Shown one piece after another: positions 1-12,868 of a DNA stretch of 64,000 nt; the first letter of the stretch is position 1; each line of letters opens with the position of its first letter. The translations under genes and the position numbers were made by a program. Source of the DNA: Monarcha castaneiventris obscurior (taxonomy: Eukaryota > Chordata > Aves > Passeriformes > Monarchidae); assembly GCA_026261815.1 (NCBI GenBank), contig JAMPIT010000890.1, positions 8,710,001 through 8,774,000 on the forward strand, written 5' to 3'. Under the pieces are notes generated by a model, which saw only the letters and a list, made by a program, of their open reading frames with translations, was not told where the DNA came from and made no database searches.

Positions 1-1202
1 AATGTTTGAAGGATCTGGATTTGATTTCTAGATTAAAGTTAAGTGAGCTGCTTAGAAGGTAGACTTCATAATGCTTTTTTATTGTAGTTTCAGTTCTTTA
101 TTGAAAGCCTTAAATAGTTGGATGTTTATATAACTAACTACTAAGTTATAGTGTATTATTACTCTATTTCATAGATGCAATGTCCTCCTGTTTAACAGTG
201 AAATATTTAAGAGCAATTACAGCCTTTCCAGAAAGTTGCAAAAAGTCATCTTAAAAAGTAATCCTGGCAGCTTTAGACCATGTAAACCACAGAATCTGGC
301 ACTTCCTGACAAAGAGTATAACTAATATAAAACAGATGCAATGCCAGGAGGTCTTTAGATTGTATTTTATATACATGCTTTTTATAGTCATGTGGACTTA
401 ACTTTTATATTTTCTTTTAATGGAATCATTTGTGATATAAATACAAATACTTAGTAATAAGTAATAATAGGTATTAGTCCTGATTTTTGTTGTGTTCTTT
501 CTGATAAGTGGACAGACAAGAATATTCTCTGCAGAAACTGTAGTCTGGAAAAAGAGGAGGTCTCAGGCTGACCATACTAAAACTGTCAGAGTTTTTATGG
601 CTGTTTTGGTGTGATGACAAGCAAGAGGAAGTAAAATATGGGGGAGAAATACTGCTCTCTTGTGGTGAATGCTACTTGTCCTTCTGCTTTCTTTTATTTT
701 GTAGAACTTTTGTTTGAGAACCCTTTGGAAGTCTTAGGCAGGTGTAAACCTCATCTTCCCTTCAGTCATTCAGGTTGTAAATGCCAGCAGCCAAGTAGCC
801 TCAGTGTCCGAAGTGCCATCTCATTACACTAGGTAGTTTCTTGTGTGCTGATTTTGCTCTTGTTCAAGTTTGTTATCTTTTAAATAACTACCCAAGTAGT
901 TTGGTTTTGTCGTTAAACAAGCACTCAAGCTTTAGCTGTAAAAATACCTCAAAAAATTGTTTTCAGCATGGTCTGATTCCCAGGGCCATGAGTGTTTGGT
1001 TCCTACAGAAGGAGGTTAAAAAAGCCCTTATCTGCTACGCACTTATTCTTCTTACAAAAGATGCTAGAATACCAGCTGGAAAGAGTTTTCTATTGCTGTT
1101 TTGTGTTTTTAATCCAATGATGAATTTCCTCTCTGTGTATTGTCTCATTATAATTACTCATGAAATTAACATCAACTAGGAAAATAACCGTGCCTGCTCC
1201 AG
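1..1202 (+). other. PDLIM5: Upstream PDLIM5 intron (partial)
   Basis: AT-rich sequence with no recognised exon, repeat or RNA gene. It is treated as intron because it precedes an internal exon. The open frames in it (for example 841-1179) show no resemblance to PDLIM5 or to any family I know. The last part contains two candidate splice acceptors for the following exon, one ending at 1179 and one ending at 1202. Confidence 0.7.
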
Positions 1203-1368
1203 ATGCAGCGAGCCCTTTGCCGGCGGATGAAGCACCTCCTGTCCCCAAGACTTGTGCTGTGGCCACGCAGACCACCGAGCTCCCCCTGCCTGCTGACCCA
1301 GCTGGGGGGCTGCCTTCTCCAGCCCCCCATGTGGGAGCAGCCCTCGGGCTGCCTCCTGCCCTTGCCAG
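1203..1368 (+). CDS. PDLIM5: PDLIM5 internal linker exon, Ala/Pro-rich
   Basis: This exon encodes 54 complete codons of Ala/Pro/Leu-rich linker between the PDZ and LIM regions, with no recognisable fold. It is GC-rich in AT-rich surroundings, which supports coding. The donor is CAG|GTACAT after base 1368 and leaves two bases (AG) of a codon. The next exon's first base completes it to Ser, so the frame joins cleanly. The start is less certain. The acceptor ending at 1202 follows a better pyrimidine stretch, and its phase would complete a His if the upstream exon ends in C, as in the human GTEH segment. An acceptor ending at 1179 is also in frame, would add 23 bases, and has a poor pyrimidine tract. 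Sequence similarity to mammalian PDLIM5 is weak, so assignment depends on phase and position. An avian-specific or alternatively spliced exon is possible. Confidence 0.65.
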
Positions 1369-1430
1369 GTACATCTGAGCCAGCTGTGTTAGAAAGGCGC
1401 AGTCAGAAACTGTAATTTTACGCACACACA

Positions 1431-1517
1431 ATCACAGAAAGGTTTGGTTTGGAAGGGACCTTAAAGATCATTTAGTTCACACACTCCTGCTGTAGGCAGG
1501 GACACCTCCCACTAGAC
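1431..1517 (-). mobile_element. Outer CR1 LINE, 3' terminal part (left of nested insertion)
   Basis: Read on + this is the reverse complement of the CR1 3' end: an ATCACAGAAA start, then the typical GGTTTGGTTTGGAAGGGACC block and a GGGACACCTCCCACTAGAC block. The element therefore points to the - strand, antisense to PDLIM5. It stops abruptly at about 1517 where a different CR1 begins, and its continuation is found 500 bp further right at 2022. It lies only about 60 bp after the donor of the linker exon. Confidence 0.88.
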
Positions 1518-2021
1518 AGAATCACCAGGTTGGAAGAGACCTTCATGATCGTAGAGTGCAACCCATGTCCGAACGCCTTAACTAAACTAAACCATGGCAC
1601 TGAGTGCCACATCCAATCTCTTTTTAAACACGTCCAGGGATGGTGATTCCACCACCTCCCTGGGTAAACCACTCCAGTATTTTATCACTCTTTCTGTAAA
1701 AAACTTTTTTCTAATATCCAACCTATATTTCCCTTGGCGCAACTTAAGACTGTGTCCTCTTGTTCTGTCAGTTGTTGCCCGGAAAAAGAGACCAACCCCC
1801 ACCTCACTACAACCACCTTTCAAGAAGTTGTAGAGAGTGATAAGGTCACCTCTGAGTCTCCTTTTCTCCAGGCTAAACAAGCCCAGCTCCCTCAATTGTT
1901 CCTCATGGGGCTTGTGTTCCAAGCCCCTCACCAGCCTTGTTACCCTCCTTTGGATGCACTCAAGTGTCTCAACATCCTTCCTAAACTGAGGGGCCCAGAA
2001 CTGGACACCGTACTCAAGGTG
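1518..2021 (-). mobile_element. Inner CR1 LINE nested in another CR1, 5'-truncated
   Basis: This block of about 500 bp starts (on +) with AGAATCACCAGGTTGGAAG, a second CR1 3' terminus, and runs back through the 3' UTR into the C-terminal part of the CR1 ORF2 reverse-transcriptase protein. Translated on -, it shows the characteristic CR1 stretches [24 protein letters not shown] and [18 protein letters not shown]. The frame is open throughout, so decay is modest. The 5' end is truncated just upstream of the QFWAP region, typical of CR1. The bases CAGA occur at both borders (1517-1520 and 2022-2025), either a very short target duplication or microhomology. Residues needed for reverse transcription lie upstream and are absent, so it cannot be active. 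Confidence 0.87.
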
Positions 2022-2184
2022 CAGATTGCTCAGGGCGCCACCCAACCTGGAGGTGAACATTTCCAGGGTTGGGGCATCCACAGCTTCTCTGGGCAACCTT
2101 TTCCAGTGCCTCACCACCCTCACAGTAAAGAATTATATCTAATCTAAAGTTCTCCTCTTTTAGTTTAAAGCCATACGATTTCAC
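2022..2184 (-). mobile_element. Outer CR1 LINE, upstream part (right of nested insertion)
   Basis: Reading on + it resumes exactly where the left piece stopped. GATTGCTCAGGGCGCCACCC corresponds to the usual CR1 block after CACTAGACCAGG, then TTTCCAGGGTTGGGGCATCC, CTCACCACCCTCACAGTAAA and AGTTTAAAGCCAT follow. It fades at about 2184 into a T17 tract. On - it encodes the last residues of CR1 ORF2 ([19 protein letters not shown]). Confidence 0.87.
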
Positions 2185-2201
2185 TTTTTTTTTTTTTTTT
2201 T
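2185..2201 (+). repeat. T17 homopolymer
   Basis: Seventeen consecutive T directly abut the truncated end of the outer CR1. It is simple sequence and may be length-polymorphic. Confidence 0.9.
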
Positions 2202-5200
2202 GGCTGATGATGCTGTCAAGAGGAAGCAGCTTAAAGGTCTCCTGACCCTCATAGTGCTTCAGAAATTTATATAGTGATTAGAAATCCAAGTAGCTTTTAG
2301 GCAGAAGTTGTAAAAATAATTTAAAAATTAAAGCAGCCTTTCAATGGATGAGGAAGAGCAGTCACGGGTAGAAGATTCAGTTGGATTTTGTTGGCAGAAG
2401 TTGGTGACATGAGGAGAATATAGTCACCCTTGTTACAAAATGTGTGTTTTTAAATCGTCCAGTGGCCCAAAGTTTTTGGAGGAGAACACAAGCTTTAACT
2501 TATGTAGTGATGAGACATCCAGAATATAAGTCTTTACCAACAGTAAGTTGTAAGAAACAAAAAAAGTGCTTCCCTCAGTAATTAACACTACAGGATATTT
2601 GTTTGTTTGTTTATGGGTAAGGAGGGCTTTAAAAAAATCCTTAAATGAACTCCTCCTGAGCTTTAATTAGTATTGCCAGAGGTCCAGTAAGTGTTTGATT
2701 AATGACTTTTCTTCTCTTGCTGCTTTTGGGCAGGCATGAAGCATCTCTGCCTACTTGTGAAACAAATTCTTTCAATAAAATCTCAAGCTTTCAGTCTAAA
2801 TCATCTGTAAGTTACACAAGGTAAATCTTTTAAAGTATGTCTACAGCAGACTGCTAGGTGTAAGCAAGGTATTCAGGCAGTATTTTTGCATTTAAAGCTG
2901 GGAAGTAGTATATAGTTGTGTAGGTATGTCGAAGTGTTTGGAGTATTTTGTCTGTCTTTGTAATTATTTTAAAAAATACACAGCAATTCAGTGGATAATC
3001 TTGAAATTTTAAAATAGGAACCTGATTTACAGGTTAGAAATTGCAGAAGTTATTTTGGAGCCAGTCTGGTTTTTCACATTTTTTTTGTCTGTTCACATTC
3101 CTTTCCACCTGTAAAATAAGTGGGGAAAGTGAAAAGGAGTGAGGATCACGCTGAATTTGGTAAGGGTTGCTAAAATTGGACCTGCTGAAGTTATATCAGC
3201 AAATATTCCAAAGTTTTTTATGCTTACTATTTATTATGAAAAAGAGAAGGTAAATGATCTTCAGGGCTAATTATGTCCACACCATGGAGACTTAAACGGA
3301 TCCATGTGGAGAGTTCTGGGCCCTGGTTCAGTGGGAATGACCCAGGCGTGCAAGGCAGAGTCTAGGATGAGGAATTTGAAGGCTGACAGATGCTAAGTGC
3401 TCACTTGATGAGGGGAAAGTTTTATTTGTGTGTGAAATCAAAATTGCTGTTCTCTATATTAGTATTCAAGTTGCTAACACATTGCCTGACGTCTCTGTGA
3501 GCTGGAAACTTCCATAACTTTCCAGTGGTTGATGTGGTCTGGTATTGTACTGTATCTCTGTCAATCTTTCCTACTGTCTCTGTTTTCTCCCACGTTGGCT
3601 CAAAGCTTCTGCGCTGGAAAAGTACTGCTGGAAGATCCTTCGGGAAATCTGTCAATCCTTGGACCCTCTCTTCTTCCAGTCCTTTCTCCTTTTGAGCAGA
3701 GATCAAAAATTAAGAGCATGGCTGCTGCTGCTGTGTCTGCTGCTATTGCTGTCCGGGCCAGGTAGACATCAACTTGTAAAGGAATGTTTTATAGGTTGGT
3801 TTAAGGAGGTTCCAGTTCACACAAAAATAATTGGTCCCTTGCAGGGTTGTGAAATCAATCGGCTCTTTCACAATAGTGGGCAAGTCATTAGAATATGTCC
3901 AAAGCTCCCATGCCCTATTTATAGCTTAGCTGCTCTGAACCTTGGTGAGTAATTCTACCATTCTGTTCCTCATGATACCTGTTTTACAGTTCAGTTAGTA
4001 AATTAACTGTAAATAACATTTGTGTTACATGAGTGACAAAGAATAATCTGTAACTTGGAGGAACTTTTTGATGCTTGAAAACAATGGCTTGCTGAGTTCC
4101 ATCTAAATCTTTACTGTATTGTTTTTTATAAAGACTTGCTTAGACCAAACATTTTGACAAGTTTTTCAATCATCCATTCGTATCAGTAAAATTTTTGAAT
4201 ATGCAATAATATCCATATTTTTATATTTCTACATTACATAGATGTCCTAAGGTACTAATAAATTATGTACATTAGAAAGCATACACAAAACCAGAAAACT
4301 AAAAAAGATGAAAAAATTTTCTCATTACTTTTTATTTTACTTTATTAATGGGAAAAATATATGAAAAAAATTCTTCTTGCACCTCAGTGGATTGCCTTGT
4401 GCCTCCCCTTAATTGTTCAGCCTCCACTTTGTGGGCTGCTTGTTTAGACATCATTCCTGCATCAGTTGTCCTGGGTTCAGTTTCTCCATATAGACTTTTC
4501 ATAAGGGATTTTGGGTTATCAGTGGTCCCAGCCATCCTGAATTTTGTGTGGTCACCTTGTTTGTTCATGGGGTCTTTTTACACACTTGCTAGACTCTACG
4601 AACCTAGTGCCTACCGCTCGCTCCTGGATGCCCTGCTCATCACACCTGTGGCTAAGCCTCCTCTGCAGGCCAGTGCACCCTCCAGGAAGTCCACAAGTGC
4701 TCTGGAGTTGCCAAAGAGCAAGAGGTATTGTCCAGGTGTGGTGTGTGGTTGGCACTTAGGACTTTTGAGGAAACTGGCTACTCCTCCAAAGCACATTTCT
4801 GTTGTCTGCATGCTTGTGCCTGCCCTGGTCTTTGGTACGAGGTCACCAGCTCCAAATCCTGCTGGTTTCACCTCTTTGCAGAACTAATCTGCACTCTGGA
4901 CCTGCTGATGGTGTCTGTGCAAGTCCACCATACTAAAGCAGAGGTTTCCTTTCCTCACTGGCTTCATGTGCCCTCCAATATGCATGGTGGTGCTCGTGTT
5001 GTGTCCTGAGCCTCCGAGGGAGGCACTGTCACTCTACAGAGGCAGCTGGAGAAGGAACAAGAGACTCTGGCTTAAAAACTCTGTGTGGGTGAATTATTTG
5101 CCACAGTTCCTTGAGCAACTAAGCGGCACGTTAGGCTATTTTTCAAAGCTCACTTTGAATGTATGAAATCAAGTAACTGGCATGCAGTCCAGCAAATGAC

Positions 5201-8200
5201 TCTTTTAAAAATTATTTGCTGTCTAGGCCCTTTGTTCCAGCGCTGATTCTGTTCAGTGCCCAGGACTGTTTGTTCTCCTTTCCTGACCGCAGCGATGTTA
5301 ATGCTTGCTTCAGCGGAAAGCTGCCTTTATGACTTCAGCTGCACAGGCAGGAGTCTACTTGGTTATTTTACAGGGCAGTGTGTATTAAATTGTGCTAAGG
5401 AAGGAATAATCTGTGGGTTCTCATGTGCCTATTTGCATTTTCCCAAGAGTTAGAGCCATCTAGAGGTAAGGCCCAAATAGAAGTAGAGCTGAGATCCACT
5501 TGATGCCAACACTGGTGTTGAGTAGCAAGTAGAAGTTCTTTCCCTCCTTTTTCATGGCTTCCAAGGTGACTTCAGTCTGTAGAGAAGGCTAAAATAGCCC
5601 TAACCTCAGGGAGGGGAGATAGTAGTTTATAAGACACAAACAATCTTTAGTTGTATCAAGGTTTCTAACTTGTAGCATATCCACTTTAAAAAGATAAAAA
5701 AGTAACATTAACAGAATTGTGGTGATATAAAGCAACCTTGAATACTAATTTTATTTTTTGCCATTGAATGATCTTACTGGAAAACCTTTTATGTACACAT
5801 TAAAAGAGAAAACCTCTTGAGGAGTTCTGATACCTGTCTGTCCACTGCAGGTGAAGCCCATGCCATGCCATCAGCAAGAGTTCTTTAGCTGTGGTTTTTG
5901 TTTTGTGATACTGTAGTAGAGCCAATAACGATGGTGAAAATGAACTCTCCCTTTTTTGCCTTCACTCACTAAAGTGCATTGTTTATGGCAAGTGGAGGTA
6001 GATTGTTACATGAATGGAAACTTTCTTCTTCCTGAATCTGAAACTGGCTTTATGTTTGTCCCTCGTTTGCTCACCATATGGGGGGAAACTCTCCTGGTCT
6101 TGAAGATTCATTTTTGGAGTTGCACTCAGTGTTGAGATTCCCAAAGTGGCTCCATTCAGTTGCTGTTGCTTACAAGTAACATGGGGCTGTGTGTTGGAAA
6201 AGGCAGGAAACAAGGGAAAACTGGTTTTGTTCTTCCATAGTTAAAGTCCAGTTTTTGAGGGGTTTAATCTGTATTGCTCTTTCAACTGACAGCTGGAGAA
6301 AGATGTGCCAGGGAGCCAGAAGGTACACTGGGAGTAAAGAGACCATGTAAACCTGCCCAAAACACCATATCAGTATTGGATATATCAAGATCCAGGTTGA
6401 ATTACTTGAAATAAACATCTGTGGATTGTTAATGGGTTTTAAAGGTAACCTTTAAACTTGTGAAAAATGAATTTTCTCTTAAGCCATTGCAGCAGCTAGG
6501 TTATCCTGGTTATTCAGGTTGCTGCCATAAGGCTGTGGCATACAGTGATAAAGGAAGCATATGATTTTCAGGCTGTTAGGGACGTCCCAAAACGGATATG
6601 ACCTAAAACTTTGGACAGTGATGTAGCGGTACCGTTGGTCTGAGAGTTAGTCTGAGTTGTGCTCTGCATAAACTGCATTTTAAAAAGGATTCTTCCAGGA
6701 ATAGCCAGTGTTGCCCTGAAGACAGCATAGAACAAATCAGGGTAATGATTTCTGGTTTCCACGTTATCATCCTTAGTCCTGAGCTGCTGGCACCGGTAAG
6801 GAAGGAGAGGTTACCAGCAGATGGAGCTGAAGAAATGAAGCTTCGTGCTGTCTTGTCCTGTTGAATAAAGGAGCACAGCCTTTACTGTGTGGCTTGAGAA
6901 ACACATAGGAAAAGGAGATAAAAGAAGATAAATGTAGTGTCAGTAACTACATATGCTTATTGAATGTCAACAAAAATCAAGCAAAACTAATCAATTATGT
7001 CAGGAAAAAATATAACAGATTTGAGAGAAATATGTCCATTGAGTGTGAGAAACATTACAATCCATCTAGTGAGATATTGTGATATGTAAACGAATGTAAT
7101 AATGAAAAGTTGTTTTAAATGGCAGCTCACTTCATCCCTCAATAAATCAGTTGATAAGAAAGGAGAGCTGAAATCTTATGTCCCATAACTAAAGAGACAA
7201 GTATGCGACGGAACACAGTAGACTAACTTGTTCAAAAGAACATTTGGCTCAACCAAGTAAATAAACTGCTTTGGAGTTTTCTGACTCTTTTAAATCTTTT
7301 ATAACTTTCATGAAAAGGTAATGAATCTATTTTACCAAGGTAGCTTCGGCTTCTTTGCGTTATCTCTGGGGACAAACTCAGGAAGGTTGTAGTTACAACA
7401 AAAGCAGGGTGTTAATTCTGTTCTGCAGTAAGGCTGCTCCAGAAATATTTCCCTTTTATCCCTCTCACTTCACTGTCTCTGCTCCGAAAAGCTGGCTGTG
7501 TTAAACTGCTCTGTACTGGGTAGCTGCCAGAGTACTTGGCCTTTTTCTGACTTAGGAACTGGCCTGAAGTGGTGATGAACATCCACACGTTTTCTTCCCC
7601 ACCAGACTCCTCTGTAGTGGGCTTTTTTGGGGTGTAGAACAGCCATGCAATCTTTCAGTAAGCTAAGTGTTTCATCCTAATGGGAACAGGGATAGTCTTG
7701 AGTTTATGGGTCTTGTGTGTTTTTTAACAAACGACACATATGCAGCACAGGAAATGATGTATTTAATATCTTGCATGTCCAAGAATTGGAGCTCTGCCTT
7801 CAAATTAAATCTCAAGGTAGAAACACCGTGAAATTTTGGGAAACTCTAGCACGAATGAATGTTGGCAGCCCTTCTGTTTTTGACATGGCTTTTGTTTTAT
7901 CTACCTGATGCTATGCTGCATTCAATTCCTTTAAAAAAATTGGTAGTCTGGCCTTGTGAGATGAGCATGGGTGTTAACTCTGCGAGAATACTTACCCTGA
8001 AAGGTGCTTTGAGTTATTTCTGTGTTCAGAGCACTGCTTACAGAAGGGTAACATACTCCCTCCCAGTAATTTGATACAGAAATACCTCCACCCAGATGAC
8101 TTTCTCTGCTCCTACTTTCTATTACTTTATTTTGCATTTCTTCTTTCTTGTAAGATACTGGAGCACTGTTAGGTTAACACGAAACATAAACACTGACACC

Positions 8201-11200
8201 ATGGGCTTGTAGTAGGGGTGGGAGCAAGGTCAGCACTCATTGCTTCTTGTCTTCTGTTTCTCTATTGTTACATCAGAAAACCCTTGCAAAAAGCCATCTG
8301 TATTTCCCTTGTTCATGGAGTTTTGTCATCATTCTCATACCTACCTTTTCTGTTTTTCTATATATATCTTCAGCTATTGTGTGTTTTGATACTGGACAAA
8401 ATATGTCACAGGATTTTTATGACCTAATTGAGACCTGAGATCCAATTCCTGGCTATCTGAAGAAAGCATTTACAAACTGTCCCATAGATACTACATGACC
8501 TGTCCTGTCAGCAGATTTCCTCACACCACAGGGGACTTGTTCCTTACTCCCACAGTTGTTCTGGACAGCAGAACGAGCTACTTTAACAAGCCACTTAAAC
8601 TATCATTTATATCCACAGAACTGTTAGTGAAATACTGATGTATCAGACTGGTCTCAGGGCTCAGCTGATAATTTTTACATATGGATAACCAGTATCTTGG
8701 GCTTGCATAAGGAGGAAGTCCAGCCAAATCCCTTGAACCTGCTTGGGAAAGTCCAAGAGACTTGGTCCTTGTTATCACTTTGGTGTTCTTAGAAGTTACA
8801 TGAAAGCAGGGTCAATTCCTTTTCAGTTATTTAGTAGGTTCTCCTTTGGCTGATAACAACATCTCACATTATTAGCTTCCCTAAAGTTTGTGTGAAGAAA
8901 TTCTAGGCAGCATTATATAGGAGTTGCCATGGAAGGAGGGAGGGAGGTTTAGGCATCTATAGCTCCAGACTATGTGTTTTCCTCCTCTGTTTTCTTTGTT
9001 TGTTTGTTTTGTTGGGGCTCTTTCGGTTGGTTGGTTGGGATTCTTCGGTTTTTTGTGGGGTTTTTTCTGTGTTTGGGTTTTTTTTGGGCGAAGGGACGGA
9101 GGAGCATCAAACCTCTAAATACATTCAGAAGGATTGTCCAGTGCAGATTTCTTAAAATGCCTCTGAAATGTGTTCAGCCTGGTCTCTGAAAAACTGGTGC
9201 TTGTATCATGTGTGACCTGGACCCACTTCCTCCCTCACAGGAGGAGGAATTATTACTTGCTTTTTCTAGGGTTTTTTTGCCAGTTTCCACAGTGCTTTTG
9301 TTGACCGGGAGGCAGGGTTAAGTCTGAGGAGCCTTTTGTGAGCTCTGAATAAAGTTTGCACTGGCACTGGAGCCCTGTGTATCCCCCCAAGCCTCCAACT
9401 GGCTCCCCAGAAGTTTGTTTGTTTTCCATACACACACTTAGTCTGATAAAATAAGGCTGCACTGTGTGGTAGGAGCTGTTCTCCATGGAATTTCAGGAGT
9501 GTCTGTTAAGCATAAGCTAGCATGTGAAAAATAGAGAGGTGTCTTTGGCTTGCTTCTTTGCCAGACATTTTTCTTGGGCTGTTTTTGCAATCTGTTTCCC
9601 TTGCAACACACTTCCAGAATTATTTTGATTAATCTTCCCATAGGTTATTAATCAAACTCCTCATGGGTTTTCAGGACACAAGACTGAGTCTGACAGACTC
9701 GTGTTTCACTGTTCCTTCATTCTTGCAGTGTTAAAACCCCTTGCCCAAAGCTTGAAAGTAGAGCATTCACATCTTGCAGGAAGTGTTGGCTTGCAGGGAT
9801 GTGAGTCTTGGTTGCATTAGTTTTCATCGTGGAAAACTTTGATTTTTGCTGTAAGTATTCATCAGGTGGAGAAGGAGTAGTTTAAGAGTTATGGAACAGA
9901 GTTAAAATGTTAATGCTAGTGGTAGAAGGTAGGTGTGTCATTAATAATAGTACAAGTATTCTGACGTGGAAGTGTTCCTGACCTGAAGCTGACCCATGAG
10001 TGTCAGCGGCGAAGTCTGAGAAAGTACTCACACAGAACTTGGTAAATTCATAAGGTTTATCATTCCTCCCTCAGTTTCCTAGTGATGGCACTGAAAAGCA
10101 GGTGGGAGCTCTCTTCCATAGCATATTCATTTTCTTAAATTTCAGTCTATAATTTTGTCTCTTCAAATCATGTATTTTCTAGATGGTGAAACTTGGGTCG
10201 TCACTGTACAACATCCTAGTGTGTTGCAAAATATTCGTGGGGCTAATAGTGGGCATTGTACAGCAACTTGTAGAAAATAAGCGCGCTTCTGGAAAGATCC
10301 ATCACTATATTTCTAAAGTTGAATAAAAATAACTGGAGTTTGAGTGTTTCTCAGTGTAGAAAAACATGAAGTAAAATGTTGAGGAATGAACTTTGTAGCC
10401 TGAATTTAAAGTTCAGCATTTAAAAGGTTGAACCTCTTATGAGGCAGATGTTGCTGAGGGTGCAGGAAGTCTTTTTTGAAAGTGAGACAAAGACGGTGTG
10501 TCTTTCTGCAGAGAACACTGCATGTGCACTCCCTGCCAACTGTGTGATTGGAGGCTGTAATTCCAGAGAAATGGTGCATTATTTCGTGCAGCCCACCGCA
10601 GGTGGACAATATCACACAGCAGAGACTTGCCAAGCTGCAGTAGCAGCCTGCCTGTTAATTTAATAGGCTGTGGTGGTGGCTTGAGTTTATTCAATTCTTG
10701 TTTCAAAGAAACAGGCATACAATACAAAGGGTGTCCAAGGCCTGTCAGAAGTTTTGCCCTGAGGCCGGCAAGATCCTCTCTGTCAGAGTGATGGCTTCAG
10801 ACTTTTCCCTTGGGAAGCTTCTTGCTTCAGGCTCCTGGCACATAAGTTTCCAGAGGTGATAAAAAAAATCAGAGGTAGCTTATACCTGGGTTTATAATTG
10901 TCTTTTAGTTTGGGATCATTAGGATTTCACCTAATTTCTGATGGAAGCCTAAGTGTCTCCAACAATCTGTTGCTTCAGGACCTAGCAGGCCATGTCATTG
11001 TCAAGCCTTAGAATTCAACCACAAAAATGGCAGTGGTAGAGTTTCCCATCAGCATTGCAATGAGCCTTGTGGGCCTCCATCAGAGTCTGCTTCCATGCCA
11101 TCTTCTCCCTGGAGGGTACCTTTTCTGCTTGTCAGAAATCCATTTGTGCTTGTCAAGTAGCCTCTGCTGTAGAAGATAGCTGCTGACTCAGCAGGATTTT

Positions 11201-12868
11201 CTTATTTCTGATGACTATTTGTATTATTTATGATTTATATGTTCCAGACAAAGGCAGTAAAGAGGTGCTAGACTTGAAAAGTTATTTGACAAGCAGTAAT
11301 GAACCTCTTGGATGGAGAAGAAGGAAACTTTCTTTTTTTAGCGCCAACAGTGTTAACGAGGAATTCTTAAAGTTGCAGTGGGGCTCTGGCCTAGAATGGG
11401 TTTGATGGGTTATATGTCAAATATATTCAGCAGTACAGAAGGATGTTTTTGTAACAATGAAGTTGCAGACAAAAAATGCACTTTTTTCATTGTGGAAGCC
11501 AATCCTAAACTACCTTGTCATCTTCAACCACTGAGCTGCTACTTCACATCAGAGGTTACTTTCCTGTCCTTTTTCTTTCAGTCTGCAGCTGCACTTTTGT
11601 GCCCTGTATCTCCACTGCCTCAAAATCTGCCTGTAACAAGGACTAGGATTGTGAGTTTTAGAGGAATCTAACGTTGTACCTTCAGTGCCTCCATTTGAGC
11701 TATACAAATGTCTTTAAATATCTTTTCACCATTCAAAGATAATGGAATGCAAGGTCTCACTTTGTGCTTCACTGGGCTTGTGCACACTGCGTTCAGCAAA
11801 TCCACCAGTGCTGGTTCAGCACAGCTACTGCTGTTACCAAAAACCTACAATTGCCATAGCTGTTACTCATTAAACTGAGCATTCAGATTTATTCTCTAAA
11901 TTGTGAATAACTTTTTTTATCCCTTACCCGGAAGAAGATTCTGAATACATGAATTATTTACCCTGTAAATCTAGAGATATAAAAAAAATCAAGGTTATAA
12001 ACCTGAGTTTTGGCCTCACAGTGTGTTCAAGTTGCTGCATGTCATATGGGCAAGGCAGTACTGTGCATGTGCAACACTTGTAAAGTAAAAATAGCTCATG
12101 GATTTTTACTTTACGAACTTAGCACAATCTGTAGCTCTGGGAATGACCCTGGTGAAATACACATGGTGCACATGTGCTGTAAATTTGTTTTTCCTCAATA
12201 CAAGGCTTCTAGTGTGTTACTGATGGGTTTCCAAATTGTGCAAAATACGTTTTTGGAATGGTATTTCATATATGTATTTGGCTGTATTTCACGATGTTGT
12301 TAATTTCCTGGTTTTCTTGTCCTTTTGTTTTGCAAATGACCGTCATTAGTAATTACTCCTCTGCTTTGAATATTTTGAATAAAAATATTTATTTTCAGCT
12401 TCCCAAAGGCAAGTGAGAAATGAAAAATTTTCTTGCTAGCAGTAATTAGTGGCTACTTGCACTCCATGTGAATTGTGATTAAGTTCTGTTTTCATCATGC
12501 ATGTTTTTAAAGAGCCTAAAAGAGTTCTGCCAACCCTTAAAATGTAAAAACAGCTGTAAACTGCTCTAAAGAGGCAATATAAAATATTGTGCATGTTGCT
12601 TAATGACTAAAGAAACTTAGAACTCTTTTAAAATGAAAATTGCGGAGGGGTTTAGTTGATTATATTGAATTTGGCAGACCTTACTCAAGTGTCTAGTTCT
12701 TAAAAAGCAGCATCAGTGTGCAGCTACCACAGCATTTATGATGACGACAGACAAGTGGGTGCTGCTTTCTTGCACTGGGGTGAGGGAACGTCAGTCCACA
12801 TCTCCATTTGACAAGTTCTCCTGTTCTGGCAAGAGGCATTTGTTTACTCTTCCCTTGTTTCTGAGCAG

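Larger units (their letters stand above)
1369..12868 (+). other. PDLIM5: PDLIM5 intron (11.5 kb)
   Basis: Intron between two linker exons. It holds the nested CR1 pair at 1431-2184 and a T17 tract directly after it. Small TTTG-type simple runs occur near 2600 and 8994-9035, and a short GGGA run at about 8933-8948. A 179-codon unexplained open frame lies at 4348-4887. The rest is unique-looking AT-rich sequence in which I recognise no exon, RNA gene or further transposon. Confidence 0.75.

Noticed and set aside
3721..3752. Leu-rich stretch resembling a signal peptide in the frame 3545-3952, followed by CAG|GTAGAC
   Set aside because: The Leu run comes from a short CTG/GCT repeat; there is no supporting acceptor or homology, so it is not called an exon.
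4467..4482. TCCTGGGTTCAG, which occurs at the start of some bird ERV LTRs
   Set aside because: Only about 12 bases match and the following sequence does not continue like an LTR.
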